Notes: generated by a model from the sequence alone, not told the origin. A DNA stretch of 10,220 nucleotides from Paracoccaceae bacterium (GCA_007121055.1 SKMM01000281.1:1-10220), one strand, 5' to 3'; numbered from the stretch's first letter, positions 1 to 9,393 are shown. Numbers and translations: made by a program.

Positions 1-1
1 C

Positions 2-73
2 GTGCGCCCGCCGCTGCAGATGCCCGACGCGCGCGCGGCATCCCGGCTGGCCGGCCTGCCCCTTCCGGAGTGA
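2..73 (+). CDS. C-terminal end of an unidentified plus-strand protein (partial)
   Basis: The reading frame starting at base 2 stays open from the window edge to a TGA at 71-73 and gives 23 residues ending in GLPLPE. Nearly every third codon position in this frame is G or C, while the neighbouring frame at base 1 is much less biased, which argues that this is a real coding tail. The gene converges on the FAD-subunit gene of the molybdenum hydroxylase, with 31 bases between the two stop codons. The tail begins RPPLQMPD; an RPPL-type motif near the C-terminus occurs in some dihydrodipicolinate-synthase-family proteins, but 23 residues are far too few to assign a family, so no function is claimed. 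Confidence 0.5.
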   Translation: MRPPLQMPDARAASRLAGLPLPE

Positions 74-104
74 CCGGCCGCCCGGCTCTGGACTGCGGCG
101 CGGC

Positions 105-896
105 TCAGCCCGCCGCGGCCACTGCCCGGGCGGTCAGCACGCGCACGAGGTTCGCCCGATACTCGGGCGTGCCGTGCAGGTCCGAGATCATGCCGTCGGC
201 CGCGACCTCAAGCCCCTTGACCGCCTCCGCCGCGAAGCTGTCCGACAGCGCAGCCTCGGCCTCGGCCCAGCGGAAGACCCCGTCCTCGGCCGCGCCGGTG
301 ACGGCCACACGCACCCCATCGGCAAAGCGCGCGACGAACACGCCGGTGAGGGCGAAGCGCGAGGCGGGCTGTACGAATTTCTGGTAGTTCGCCGCCTGCG
401 GGACGGGGAAGCGGACCTCGGTGATGATCTCGCCCTCGTCCAGAGCGGTGGTGAACATGCCCTGGAAATAGTCGTCGGCCGCGATCTCGCGCGCGTTGGT
501 GAGGATGGTGGCGTTCGACGCGAGCACCGCGGCCGGGTAGCAGGCCGAGGGGTCGTTGTTGGCAAGGCTGCCGCCGATGGTGCCGCGGTTGCGCACCGCC
601 GGGTCGCCGATGCGGTTGGCCATGGCGGCGAGCGCCGGATAATGCTTGGCCGCCTCGGCCGCCACCACCGCATGCGGCGTGCCGCCGCCGATGCAGACCC
701 GGCCGTCGTCGTCGAGACAGACGCCGCGGATCTCGGCGATGCCCGCGAGGCTGACGAGGGTGGATGGGCTGGCGAGGCGCTGCTTCAGCGCCGGGATCAG
801 CGTCTGCCCGCCCCCCAAAGCCTGGGCGTCCTCCTGCCCGAGGGCGGCGACCGCATCGGCCACCGACGAAGGCCTTACGAAATCGAATGCGTACAT
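105..896 (-). CDS. coxM: FAD-binding (medium) subunit of a form II CO-dehydrogenase-type molybdenum hydroxylase
   Basis: A 263-residue protein of the CoxM/CutM FAD family. In this family the subunit takes electrons from the 2Fe-2S subunit onto FAD and passes them to a quinone or other acceptor at the cytoplasmic face of the membrane. The two FAD-binding signatures are visible: GGGQTLIP at residues 28-35 and RGTIGGSLAN at about 104-113. The C-terminal part fits the CO-dehydrogenase flavoprotein C-domain. Length is close to that of CoxM (about 280-290). The frame stays open upstream, but the start at 896 (MYAFDF) is chosen because GGAGG lies seven bases before it, directly after the stop of the large-subunit gene; a start further upstream would overlap that gene. 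It is the last gene of an S-L-M operon, 13 bases behind the large subunit. The substrate is unknown; 'coxM' reflects family and gene order, not proven CO oxidation. Confidence 0.9.
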   Translation of the reverse strand: MYAFDFVRPSSVADAVAALGQEDAQALGGGQTLIPALKQRLASPSTLVSLAGIAEIRGVCLDDDGRVCIGGGTPHAVVAAEAAKHYPALAAMANRIGDPAVRNRGTIGGSLANNDPSACYPAAVLASNATILTNAREIAADDYFQGMFTTALDEGEIITEVRFPVPQAANYQKFVQPASRFALTGVFVARFADGVRVAVTGAAEDGVFRWAEAEAALSDSFAAEAVKGLEVAADGMISDLHGTPEYRANLVRVLTARAVAAAG

Positions 897-903
897 GGGG
901 TTG

Positions 904-908
904 CCTCC
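904..908 (-). promoter_or_regulatory. Ribosome binding site that fixes the medium-subunit start
   Basis: On the minus strand the large-subunit stop TAA is followed by CGGAGG and then, after seven bases, by the ATG at 896. This places the Shine-Dalgarno site inside the 13-base gap between the two genes. It supports the 263-residue form of the FAD subunit over the 291-residue open frame, and it suggests that ribosomes finishing the large subunit readily re-initiate on the next gene. Confidence 0.75.
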
Positions 909-909
909 G

Positions 910-3279
<2,370 letters not shown>

Positions 3280-3330
3280 GTCTCTTCCCCTCCCCTCGGC
3301 GCCTGCGGAATAGCGGCGCCCCTAATCCAC

Positions 3331-3377
3331 GCGGCCCGGCGGGGGGCCGCAGCATCACGCGCCCCCCGCGGGGGCGG
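3331..3377 (-). other. Two GC-rich hairpins in the gap between the small- and large-subunit genes
   Basis: The 100-base gap between the 2Fe-2S and molybdopterin subunit genes holds two short dyads. The first is gcggccc/gggccgc at 3331-3337 and 3344-3350, a perfect seven-base stem with a six-base loop. The second contains a perfect 12-base palindrome, cccccgcggggg, at 3363-3374, which can also fold as a cgcccc/ggggcg stem with a five-base loop. Neither is followed by a run of T on the minus strand. They could set the ratio of small to large subunit by pausing or by protecting the mRNA, but in such GC-rich DNA chance hairpins are common. Confidence 0.35.
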
Positions 3378-3379
3378 TG

Positions 3380-3862
3380 TCACTCGGCGGCGACCGCCAT
3401 CTCCTGCCCGGAGGCGGCGAGGATCGCCTTGACGATGTTGTGGTAGCCCGTGCAGCGGCACAGGTTGCCCTCGAGGTACTCGCGCACCTCGGCTTCGGTG
3501 GGCTTGGGGTTTTCCGCCAGCAGGGCGGCGGCGGACATCACCATGCCCGGCGTGCAGAAACCGCATTGGAGGCCGTGGTGGTCCTGGAACGCCTGCTGGA
3601 TTGGCGAGAGCGTGCCGTCCGGGGCCGCCATCCCCTCGATGGTGGTGACCTCGGCGCCCTCGAAATCCAGCGCGAAGACGTTGCAGGCCTTCAGCGCCTT
3701 GCCGTCGACATGCACCACGCAGGCGCCGCATTGGGCGGTGTCGCAGCCCACATGGGTGCCGGTCAGACCCAGCCCCTCGCGCAGGAACTGTACCAGCAGC
3801 GTCCGGCCCTCCACCTCGCCCGACACCGCCCGGCCGTTCACACTCATCGCGACCTTGGTCAT
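3380..3862 (-). CDS. coxS: 2Fe-2S (small) subunit of the form II CO-dehydrogenase-type molybdenum hydroxylase
   Basis: A 160-residue CoxS/CutS-type iron-sulfur protein that relays electrons from the molybdenum site to FAD. The N-terminal plant-type ferredoxin domain has C40, C45, C48 and C60 for the first 2Fe-2S cluster. The C-terminal helical domain has C100 and C103 (CGFC) and C135 and C137 (CRC) for the second. All eight ligands are present and the length is normal for the family. The start at 3862 is supported by a strong GGGGGAGGA site before it. It is the first gene of the S-L-M operon; form I operons normally run M-S-L, so the order itself favours the form II type. It begins 99 bases after the stop of the kinase-transacylase gene on the same strand, so either its own promoter or read-through could drive it. 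Confidence 0.93.
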   Translation of the reverse strand: MTKVAMSVNGRAVSGEVEGRTLLVQFLREGLGLTGTHVGCDTAQCGACVVHVDGKALKACNVFALDFEGAEVTTIEGMAAPDGTLSPIQQAFQDHHGLQCGFCTPGMVMSAAALLAENPKPTEAEVREYLEGNLCRCTGYHNIVKAILAASGQEMAVAAE

Positions 3863-3892
3863 TCGCTTCCTCCCCCTGATCTTCTCGGGGGG

Positions 3893-3920
3893 AGTAAAGC
3901 ACCGAAAGATGCGGCTGCAA
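3893..3920 (-). promoter_or_regulatory. Possible sigma-70-like promoter for the molybdenum hydroxylase operon
   Basis: Upstream of the small-subunit gene the minus strand reads TTGCAG (3915-3920), a 16-base spacer, then TTTACT (3893-3898). This gives a half-matching -35 and a 4/6 -10 at acceptable spacing, about 30 bases ahead of the start codon. The gap is AT-richer here than in the surrounding genes. The match is weak, and alphaproteobacterial promoters are poorly conserved, so this is only a candidate. Confidence 0.25.
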
Positions 3921-3921
3921 A

Positions 3922-3934
3922 CCGGATTTTCCGG
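3922..3934. other. Short inverted repeat upstream of the molybdenum hydroxylase operon
   Basis: The sequence ccgga-ttt-tccgg is a perfect five-base dyad with a three-base centre, in the 99-base gap between the kinase-transacylase stop and the small-subunit start. On the minus strand the hairpin is followed by TTTG, so it could be a weak terminator for the upstream gene. It also lies two bases upstream of the candidate -35 element, where an operator could sit. Neither role can be decided from the sequence. Confidence 0.25.
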
Positions 3935-3961
3935 CGCACACCGCCGCAGGGCTCTTGGGGG

Positions 3962-5758
3962 TCAGTGGGGGCTGACCGGGGTGGCGGTGTGGGTCTCGGC
4001 CACGCTGCCCTCGCCCTCGACGCGGATGCCGGCGGCGTTGGCTTCGTCGGTGTCGATGTGCATTTCGGTGAAGGCGGTGGGGGCAACACGCACCAGCGTG
4101 TGGGCAAAGGTCAGGCCGCGGCCCGAGGTCTCGTCGCCCACATGCACCTCGACGAACTCGCCGTCGCGCAGGCCCATGGCTTCGGCATCCTCGGGGTTGG
4201 TGTGGATGTGCCGGGCGGCGACGATCAGCCCGTCGGTCTCGTAGCGTCCGGCGGGGCCGATGAGGGTCACGCGGGGAGTGCCCTCCAGCTTGCCGCTCTC
4301 GCGCACCGGGGCGTCGATGCCCAGCGCGAAACTGTCGGTGCGCGAGACCTCGATCTGGGTGCGGGGACGTTCGGGGCCGAGGATCGCCACGCGCTCCAGC
4401 CGGCCGCGGGGGCCTTCGATGGTCACGCGTTCCTCGGCGGCATAGTTGCCGGGCTGGCGCAGGTCCTTGCCGGGCGTCAGCCTGTATCCCGGGCCGAACA
4501 GCGCCTCCACCGCCGCCCGGGAGAGGTGCACATGACGGGCCGAGACCGCCACGGGGATCGCCTTGGGCTCGGCCGGGGGCCGGGCGAGGGCGGCGGCGAC
4601 CTCGCGGGCGATCATCAGCTGCTCGGCGGTTTCGGTGACGATGACGCGCACGCGGCTGCCCCAGCTCTGGATCTCCGGCGCGGCGCGCCCCTCCAGCTTC
4701 ACCGCGAGGTTGCGGTCGTGGTCCAGATGCAGGCCCATGAAGTCGAGCCCATCGCAGATGCGACGCCGCATGGAGGGCGAGTTCTCACCGATGCCCCCGG
4801 TGAAGACGACCGCATCCACGCCCCCCATGGCGGCGGCATAGGCGCCGATGTATTTCCGGGCCCGATAGGCATAGACGTTGATGGCAAGCTGCGCGTCCGC
4901 GTCCCCTTCCGAGGCGCGTGCCTCCACGTCCCGCATGTCCGGCACGCCCGCCAGACCCTTCAGCCCGCTGTCGCGGTTCAGCGCATCCTCGATCTGCTCG
5001 ATGTCGAGCCCAAGTGTGCGGTGCAGGTAGCCGAACGCGCCCGGGTCCACGTCGCCCGAGCGGGTGCCCATCACCAGCCCCTCCAGCGGGGTCATGCCCA
5101 TGGAGCTGTCCATGGAGCGCCCGAGGTTGACCGCGCAGACGCTGGCCCCGTTGCCGAGGTGGACGGAGATGATGCGCAACTGGTCCCAGGGCCGGCCGAT
5201 CACCTCGGCCGCCCGCTGGGCCACATATTTGTGCGAAGTGCCGTGGAAGCCGTAGCGGCGCAGCCCGGCCTCGCGCCAGGCCTTCGGCACGGCATAGGTG
5301 GTGGCGCGGGCGGGGTTCGTGAGGTGGAAGGCGGTGTCGAAGACGCCCAGTTGCGGCAGGTCGGGCCAGACCTCGCGCGCCAGCCGCACGGCCTTGAGGA
5401 TGGCGGGGTTGTGCAGCGGCGCCAGCGGGTTGAGCGCCTCGATCCGGCCGATCACCTCGTCGGTGAGCCTGGTCGCGGCGTTGAAGCGGTCGCCGCCATG
5501 GGCGACGCGGTGGCCCACGGCGTCCACCGCAAGCCCGCGGTCCTCCAGCAGCCCGGGGACCGCCGCAATGGCCTCGGCCAGGGTGGCATGGGGCGCGTCG
5601 GCATCCTCGCGGCCGTTCGACCCGCGCAGGGTCATGCGGCAGCCCTCGGGGCCGAAGCGCTCGAAGCCGCCGCGCAGCAGTTCCGCCTCGCCGTTGGCGG
5701 TGTCGAACAGCCCGAATTTCAGGCTCGATGAGCCCGCGTTGAACACCAGAACCTTCAT
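3962..5758 (-). CDS. ackA: Fusion of acetate/propionate kinase (AckA) with a PduL-type phosphate acyltransferase
   Basis: A 598-residue protein with two complete enzymes. Residues 1-390 are an acetate kinase: NAGSSSLKF (7-15), GHRVAHGG (82-89), DTAFH with catalytic-type D141, FHGTSH (171-176), HLGNGAS (200-206), GTRSGD with R233, FTGGIGEN (319-326) and E379 near the end. A short Pro/Ala linker leads to a PduL domain (about 400-585), which keeps the zinc-site residues HVH (409-411), E470, HIH (517-519) and H567 in EMHIDTDEAN. Together they would convert acyl-CoA plus phosphate to acyl phosphate and then, with ADP, to ATP and acetate (or propionate), reversibly, in the cytoplasm. A normal AckA is about 400 residues and a PduL about 210. 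No encapsulation peptide precedes the PduL part and no microcompartment gene is nearby. The start at 5758 is chosen because it begins the kinase fold, has GGAGA five bases before it and overlaps the ATPase stop as ATGA; the open frame further upstream is a shadow inside the ATPase gene. Confidence 0.92.
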   Translation of the reverse strand: MKVLVFNAGSSSLKFGLFDTANGEAELLRGGFERFGPEGCRMTLRGSNGREDADAPHATLAEAIAAVPGLLEDRGLAVDAVGHRVAHGGDRFNAATRLTDEVIGRIEALNPLAPLHNPAILKAVRLAREVWPDLPQLGVFDTAFHLTNPARATTYAVPKAWREAGLRRYGFHGTSHKYVAQRAAEVIGRPWDQLRIISVHLGNGASVCAVNLGRSMDSSMGMTPLEGLVMGTRSGDVDPGAFGYLHRTLGLDIEQIEDALNRDSGLKGLAGVPDMRDVEARASEGDADAQLAINVYAYRARKYIGAYAAAMGGVDAVVFTGGIGENSPSMRRRICDGLDFMGLHLDHDRNLAVKLEGRAAPEIQSWGSRVRVIVTETAEQLMIAREVAAALARPPAEPKAIPVAVSARHVHLSRAAVEALFGPGYRLTPGKDLRQPGNYAAEERVTIEGPRGRLERVAILGPERPRTQIEVSRTDSFALGIDAPVRESGKLEGTPRVTLIGPAGRYETDGLIVAARHIHTNPEDAEAMGLRDGEFVEVHVGDETSGRGLTFAHTLVRVAPTAFTEMHIDTDEANAAGIRVEGEGSVAETHTATPVSPH

Positions 5759-8433
5759 GCCGTCTCCGTCTTGGCTTCGCCCGCCCCGTTGCGCGCCTTG
5801 CGCCGGCGCGCGGCGAGCTTGTCGAGTTCCAGGACCACAAGCACCAGCACCCCCGCGGCGGCGCATTGCGCCAGCTGCAGCGGCGTCAGCGCCACGGTGT
5901 CGAACAGAAGCTGCATCGGCGGCAGGTAGGTGAAGGCCGCCTGCAGCACCACCACCACCCCCACCGCGATCCACACTGCCGGCGTGCCGCGCACGCCCTC
6001 CCAGGTCAGGGCGCTGGCATGGCGATAGCGGATCGAGAACAGATAGAAGACCTCCATCGCCACCAGCGTGTTGATCGCCATGGTGCGGGCGGCGTCCACC
6101 TCCATCCCCTGCGCGACCGCCAGGGCGAACATGCCGTAGATGCCGATGGCGAACAGCACCGACACCACCAGCACCCGCCACAGGATGAAGCGCGACAGGA
6201 TCGGACCGTCGGCGCGGCGGGGCGGGCGTTTCATCACGTCCTTCTCGGGCGGCTCGAAGGCCAGCGACATCGCCAGCGCGACCGAGCTGACCATGTTTAC
6301 CCACAGGACCTGCAGCGGCGTGACCGGAAGCATCAGGCCGAACATCACGGCGATGATGAGCGCCGCCGACTCGCCCCCGTTCACCGGCAGAAGGAAGGCG
6401 ATGACCTTCTTGAGGTTGGCATAGACCGTCCGCCCCTGCCGCACCGCCTCGGCGATGGAGGCGAAGTTGTCGTCCGCCAGCACGAATTCCGAGGCCTCGC
6501 GCGCGGCCTCCGAGCCCTTCTTGCCCATGGCGATGCCGGCGTCGGCGCGTTTCAGCGCAGGGGCGTCGTTCACCCCGTCGCCGGTCATGGCCACGACCTG
6601 GCCGCGGGCTTGCAGCGCGGTCACCAGCCGCAGCTTGTGCTCGGGCGAGGTGCGGGCAAAGACATCCGTGCGCAGCGCGGCCTTGCGCAGCTCGGAATCG
6701 TCCATCTTCTCAAGCTCGGCACCCGTCAGCGCGTCGTCTGTGTTGGCAAGCCCGATCTGCTTGGCAATCGCGCGCGCGGTGCCCTTGTGGTCGCCGGTGA
6801 TCATCTTGACGTCGATGCCCGCCGACAGGCAGTCGGCAACCGCGTCGATGGCCTCGGGGCGCGGCGGGTCGATCAGGCCGGTGAGGCCGATCAGGATCAG
6901 GCCGCCGTCCACATCCTCGCGCTCCAGCCCGTCGCCCTCGGCGGGTTTCTGGGCGAGTGCCAGCACCCGCTGGCCCTCGTTGGCGACCTCCTCGGCCTGC
7001 TTCTCCCACCAGTCGCGGTCCAGGTCGGCAGTGCCGTCCGCCGTCATCTGCCGGTCGCAGCGGTCGAGCACCGCTTCGGGGGCGCCCTTCAGCAGGATCA
7101 TGAGGTCGCCCTCGACCTCCTGCAGCACCGCCATGTAGCGATGGCGCGAATCGAACGGCAGCGCCGCCCGCGGCTTCGGCCGGTCGCGCCAGGGCTGGTC
7201 CAGCTTGCCCGCCAGCGCCAGCAGTGCACCCTCCATCGGGTCGCCCTGGATCTGCCAACTGCCCTCCTCCTGCCGCAGGCTGGCGGAGTTGCACAGGCCG
7301 GCCACCCGGCCCAGCGCCTCCAGAACGGGTCCCTCGCCCTCCACCTCGCCCTCGGGGGCATAGCCCTGGCCGGTGACCTCCACCGGCCCGTCGGCAGTCA
7401 CCAGCGTGGCGACCATCATCTCGTTGCGCGTCAGCGTGCCGGTCTTGTCCGAACAGATCACCGAGACCGCCCCCAGCGTCTCGATCGCCGGCAGCCGCCG
7501 CACGATGGCGTTGCGCCGGGCCATGGTCTGCACGCCGATCGCCAGCGTCACCGTCAGCACAGCTGGCAGGCCCTCGGGGATCGCGGCCACGATGATGGCC
7601 ACGATGATCATGAAGGCTTCGCCGAAGGCCATGCCGCGCACCAGAAGGGTGAAGGCGAGGATCAGGCCCGCGACGACGAGGATGAAGCCGGTGAGCCACT
7701 TGGCGAAGACATGCATCTGGCGGATCAGGGGGGTGGTGAGCTGCTCGACGGAGGACATCATCCCGCTGATACGGCCGATCTCGGTGTCCGCGCCGGTGGC
7801 CACGACGACGCCCTCGGCGGTCCCCTCGGCGACCAGCGTGCCTGAAAACACCAGTGAGTCGCGGTCGCCGAGATCGGCCTCGGCGTCCACCGCCTCGGTG
7901 TCCTTGCGCACGGGCACGGATTCGCCCGTCAGGATCGCCTCCTCCACAGAAAGACCCGAGACCTCGATCAGCCGCAGGTCGGCGGGCACCTTGTCGCCCG
8001 CCTCCAGCAGCACGATGTCGCCAGGAACAATATCCTTGCCCGCGACTTCGATCTGCTCGCCGTCCCGCCGCACCACGGCCTTGGGCGCCAGCATGTCGCG
8101 CAGGGCCTCCAGCGCGGCCTCGGCGCGGCCCTCCTGCACGAAGCCGATGACGGCGTTGATCACCACCACCGCCAGGATCACCGCGGTGTCGATCCAGTGC
8201 TGCAGCGCAGCCGTGATCACCGCCGCAACGATCAGCACGAGGATCAGCAGGTTGTTGAACTGCCTGAGCAGCCGCTTGAGCGGACCGGCCTTCGGCGCCT
8301 CGGGCAGGGCATTCGGGCCGTATTCCTCCAGTCGCCGGGCCGCATCCTCGGCGCTGAGGCCGTTGGGGTCGCTGTCCAGCGCCTCCAGAACGGCCGGGGC
8401 CGCCTCGGCCCAACTCCGCTCGATCCCGCTCAT
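5755..8433 (-). CDS. P2-type cation-transporting ATPase (PacL/CtpF-like), ion unknown
   Basis: An 892-residue membrane pump that uses ATP to move a cation. It has the N-terminal cation-ATPase domain (about 5-60), helices M1-M2 (61-98), the actuator domain with TGES (169-172), M3-M4 (about 246-297) with IPEGLP, the phosphorylation site at D329 in CSDKTGTLT, the nucleotide domain with KGAPE (449-453), the hinge TGDGVNDAP (617-625) and six C-terminal helices (about 676-870). Compared with the SERCA calcium pump, the M4 Glu (E286 region), M5 Asn and Glu (N685, E688), M6 Asn (N713) and M8 Glu (E794) are kept, but the M6 Thr-Asp pair is Ser-Ser (716-717). Calcium transport therefore cannot be assumed; Na+, K+, Mg2+ or H+ are possible. 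The start at 8433 has a GAGGG site. Its stop overlaps the kinase fusion start by four bases, so the two are very likely translated together. Confidence 0.93.
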   Translation of the reverse strand: MSGIERSWAEAAPAVLEALDSDPNGLSAEDAARRLEEYGPNALPEAPKAGPLKRLLRQFNNLLILVLIVAAVITAALQHWIDTAVILAVVVINAVIGFVQEGRAEAALEALRDMLAPKAVVRRDGEQIEVAGKDIVPGDIVLLEAGDKVPADLRLIEVSGLSVEEAILTGESVPVRKDTEAVDAEADLGDRDSLVFSGTLVAEGTAEGVVVATGADTEIGRISGMMSSVEQLTTPLIRQMHVFAKWLTGFILVVAGLILAFTLLVRGMAFGEAFMIIVAIIVAAIPEGLPAVLTVTLAIGVQTMARRNAIVRRLPAIETLGAVSVICSDKTGTLTRNEMMVATLVTADGPVEVTGQGYAPEGEVEGEGPVLEALGRVAGLCNSASLRQEEGSWQIQGDPMEGALLALAGKLDQPWRDRPKPRAALPFDSRHRYMAVLQEVEGDLMILLKGAPEAVLDRCDRQMTADGTADLDRDWWEKQAEEVANEGQRVLALAQKPAEGDGLEREDVDGGLILIGLTGLIDPPRPEAIDAVADCLSAGIDVKMITGDHKGTARAIAKQIGLANTDDALTGAELEKMDDSELRKAALRTDVFARTSPEHKLRLVTALQARGQVVAMTGDGVNDAPALKRADAGIAMGKKGSEAAREASEFVLADDNFASIAEAVRQGRTVYANLKKVIAFLLPVNGGESAALIIAVMFGLMLPVTPLQVLWVNMVSSVALAMSLAFEPPEKDVMKRPPRRADGPILSRFILWRVLVVSVLFAIGIYGMFALAVAQGMEVDAARTMAINTLVAMEVFYLFSIRYRHASALTWEGVRGTPAVWIAVGVVVVLQAAFTYLPPMQLLFDTVALTPLQLAQCAAAGVLVLVVLELDKLAARRRKARNGAGEAKTETA

Positions 8434-8463
8434 ACCTGTCCCTCGGGCTGTGGCAAGAAATCT

Positions 8464-8481
8464 GCGCCCGGCCGGGGGCGC
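8464..8481 (-). terminator. Possible terminator after the short-chain dehydrogenase gene
   Basis: In the 66-base gap between the dehydrogenase stop and the ATPase start, gcgccc (8464-8469) and gggcgc (8476-8481) form a perfect six-base GC stem with a six-base loop. On the minus strand the hairpin is followed by AGATTTCTTG, a loose T-rich tail, which fits a weak intrinsic terminator for the dehydrogenase. If it works, the ATPase/kinase pair must have a promoter of its own, and there is little room for one in this gap. Partial read-through is equally likely. Confidence 0.4.
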
Positions 8482-8499
8482 CGTCGGGTGATCTTTGGT

Positions 8500-9258
8500 C
8501 TATTGCGCGATGTAGCCACCATCCACCATGTGGACACTTCCGGTGATGAAGCTCGCGCGGTCGGACAGAAGGAAGCAGACCAGCGCCGAAACCTCCTCGG
8601 AGGTGCCAATCCGTCCGATGGGGTGCAGCGCGGCCAGCTTGTCGATCTCCTCCTGCGGCAGGTTCTTGGTCAGGATCGGGGTGGCGATGAAGCCGGGGCT
8701 GACGCAGTTGATGCGGATGCCCTTGGAAGAGTATTCCAGCGCCGCGACCTTGGTCATGCCGTTGATCGCATGTTTGGTCGCGGTGTAGGGCGCGGCCGCG
8801 CGCCGGCCCACCTCGCCCAGGATCGACGAGATGTTGACGATGCTGCCCCCGCCTGCGGCCAGCATCGCCGGGATCTGATATCGCATGCCGTAGAAGACAC
8901 CGTCGAGGTTCACCCCCATCACCTGCCGCCAGCCGTCCAGCGGATATTCCCCGATCGGGACCTGCGGCCCTCCAATGCCGGCGTTGTTCACCGCCATATG
9001 CAGCGCACCGCCCTTGTCCCCGGCGAAGGTTACCAGCGCCTCCATGGCGGCGGGCTCGGACACGTCGGCGACGCGGGCATGGGCCGTGCCGCCTGCGGCC
9101 GTGATGTCGGCCACAAGCTGGTCGAGCCCGTCTGCATCCATGTCGGAGGCGATCACGGTGGCCCCGCGGGCGGCAAGCTCCGCCGCGATGGCGGCGCCGA
9201 TCCCCGAGGCCGCTCCGGTGACGATGGCGGTCTTGCCGGCGAAATCCCTGTCAGCCAT
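8500..9258 (-). CDS. Classical short-chain dehydrogenase/reductase (SDR), substrate unknown
   Basis: A 252-residue SDR of normal length that should oxidise an alcohol or reduce a ketone with a nicotinamide cofactor in the cytoplasm. The Rossmann motif TGAASGIG is at 14-21, NNAG at 91-94, the structural Asn at N117, and the catalytic Ser, Tyr and Lys at S145, Y158 and K162. D39 at the end of the second strand suggests NAD(H) rather than NADP(H). The C-terminus MVDGGY is typical of FabG-like and sugar- or steroid-type SDRs, but nothing seen fixes the substrate. The start at 9258 has GAGGAGG seven bases upstream. It lies on the same strand as the ATPase, 66 bases ahead of it, with a hairpin in between, so it may be its own transcription unit. 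Confidence 0.92.
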   Translation of the reverse strand: MADRDFAGKTAIVTGAASGIGAAIAAELAARGATVIASDMDADGLDQLVADITAAGGTAHARVADVSEPAAMEALVTFAGDKGGALHMAVNNAGIGGPQVPIGEYPLDGWRQVMGVNLDGVFYGMRYQIPAMLAAGGGSIVNISSILGEVGRRAAAPYTATKHAINGMTKVAALEYSSKGIRINCVSPGFIATPILTKNLPQEEIDKLAALHPIGRIGTSEEVSALVCFLLSDRASFITGSVHMVDGGYIAQ

Positions 9259-9309
9259 GGCGTCCTCCTCTTCCCGTTAGCCTGCGGCGCGCCGCGGTGC
9301 GGCGCGATC

Positions 9310-9345
9310 TGACGTCAAGATAAGGAGACAGCCCGGCGAAGTTAA
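9310..9345 (-). promoter_or_regulatory. Candidate promoter with a TGACGTCA palindrome upstream of the SDR gene
   Basis: The minus strand carries TTAACT (9340-9345) and TATCTT (9317-9322) separated by exactly 17 bases, each matching four of six sigma-70 consensus positions. The perfect eight-base palindrome TGACGTCA (9310-9317) overlaps the downstream end of the -10 element, a place where a repressor could act. The candidate lies about 60 bases upstream of the start codon and in the least GC-rich part of the gap. No matching regulator is present in the window. Confidence 0.35.
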
Positions 9346-9393
9346 CCCGCCTCCGCCACGGTCCGCCGCGCGCCGTCGCCGCGGCGCCGCGAC

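Noticed and set aside
3377..5731. A 784-codon plus-strand open frame opposite the small subunit and the kinase fusion
   Set aside because: It crosses two well-supported minus-strand genes and their intergenic gap, has low-complexity composition and no recognisable motif.
5759..6304. An N-terminal extension of 182 residues on the kinase-transacylase frame
   Set aside because: It lies wholly inside the ATPase gene in another frame and has low-complexity sequence. The kinase fold and a good ribosome site begin at 5758.
5866..7845. A 659-codon plus-strand open frame opposite the cation ATPase
   Set aside because: Antisense shadow of a gene with every P-type ATPase motif; its His/Gln/Arg-rich composition is typical of GC-driven false frames.
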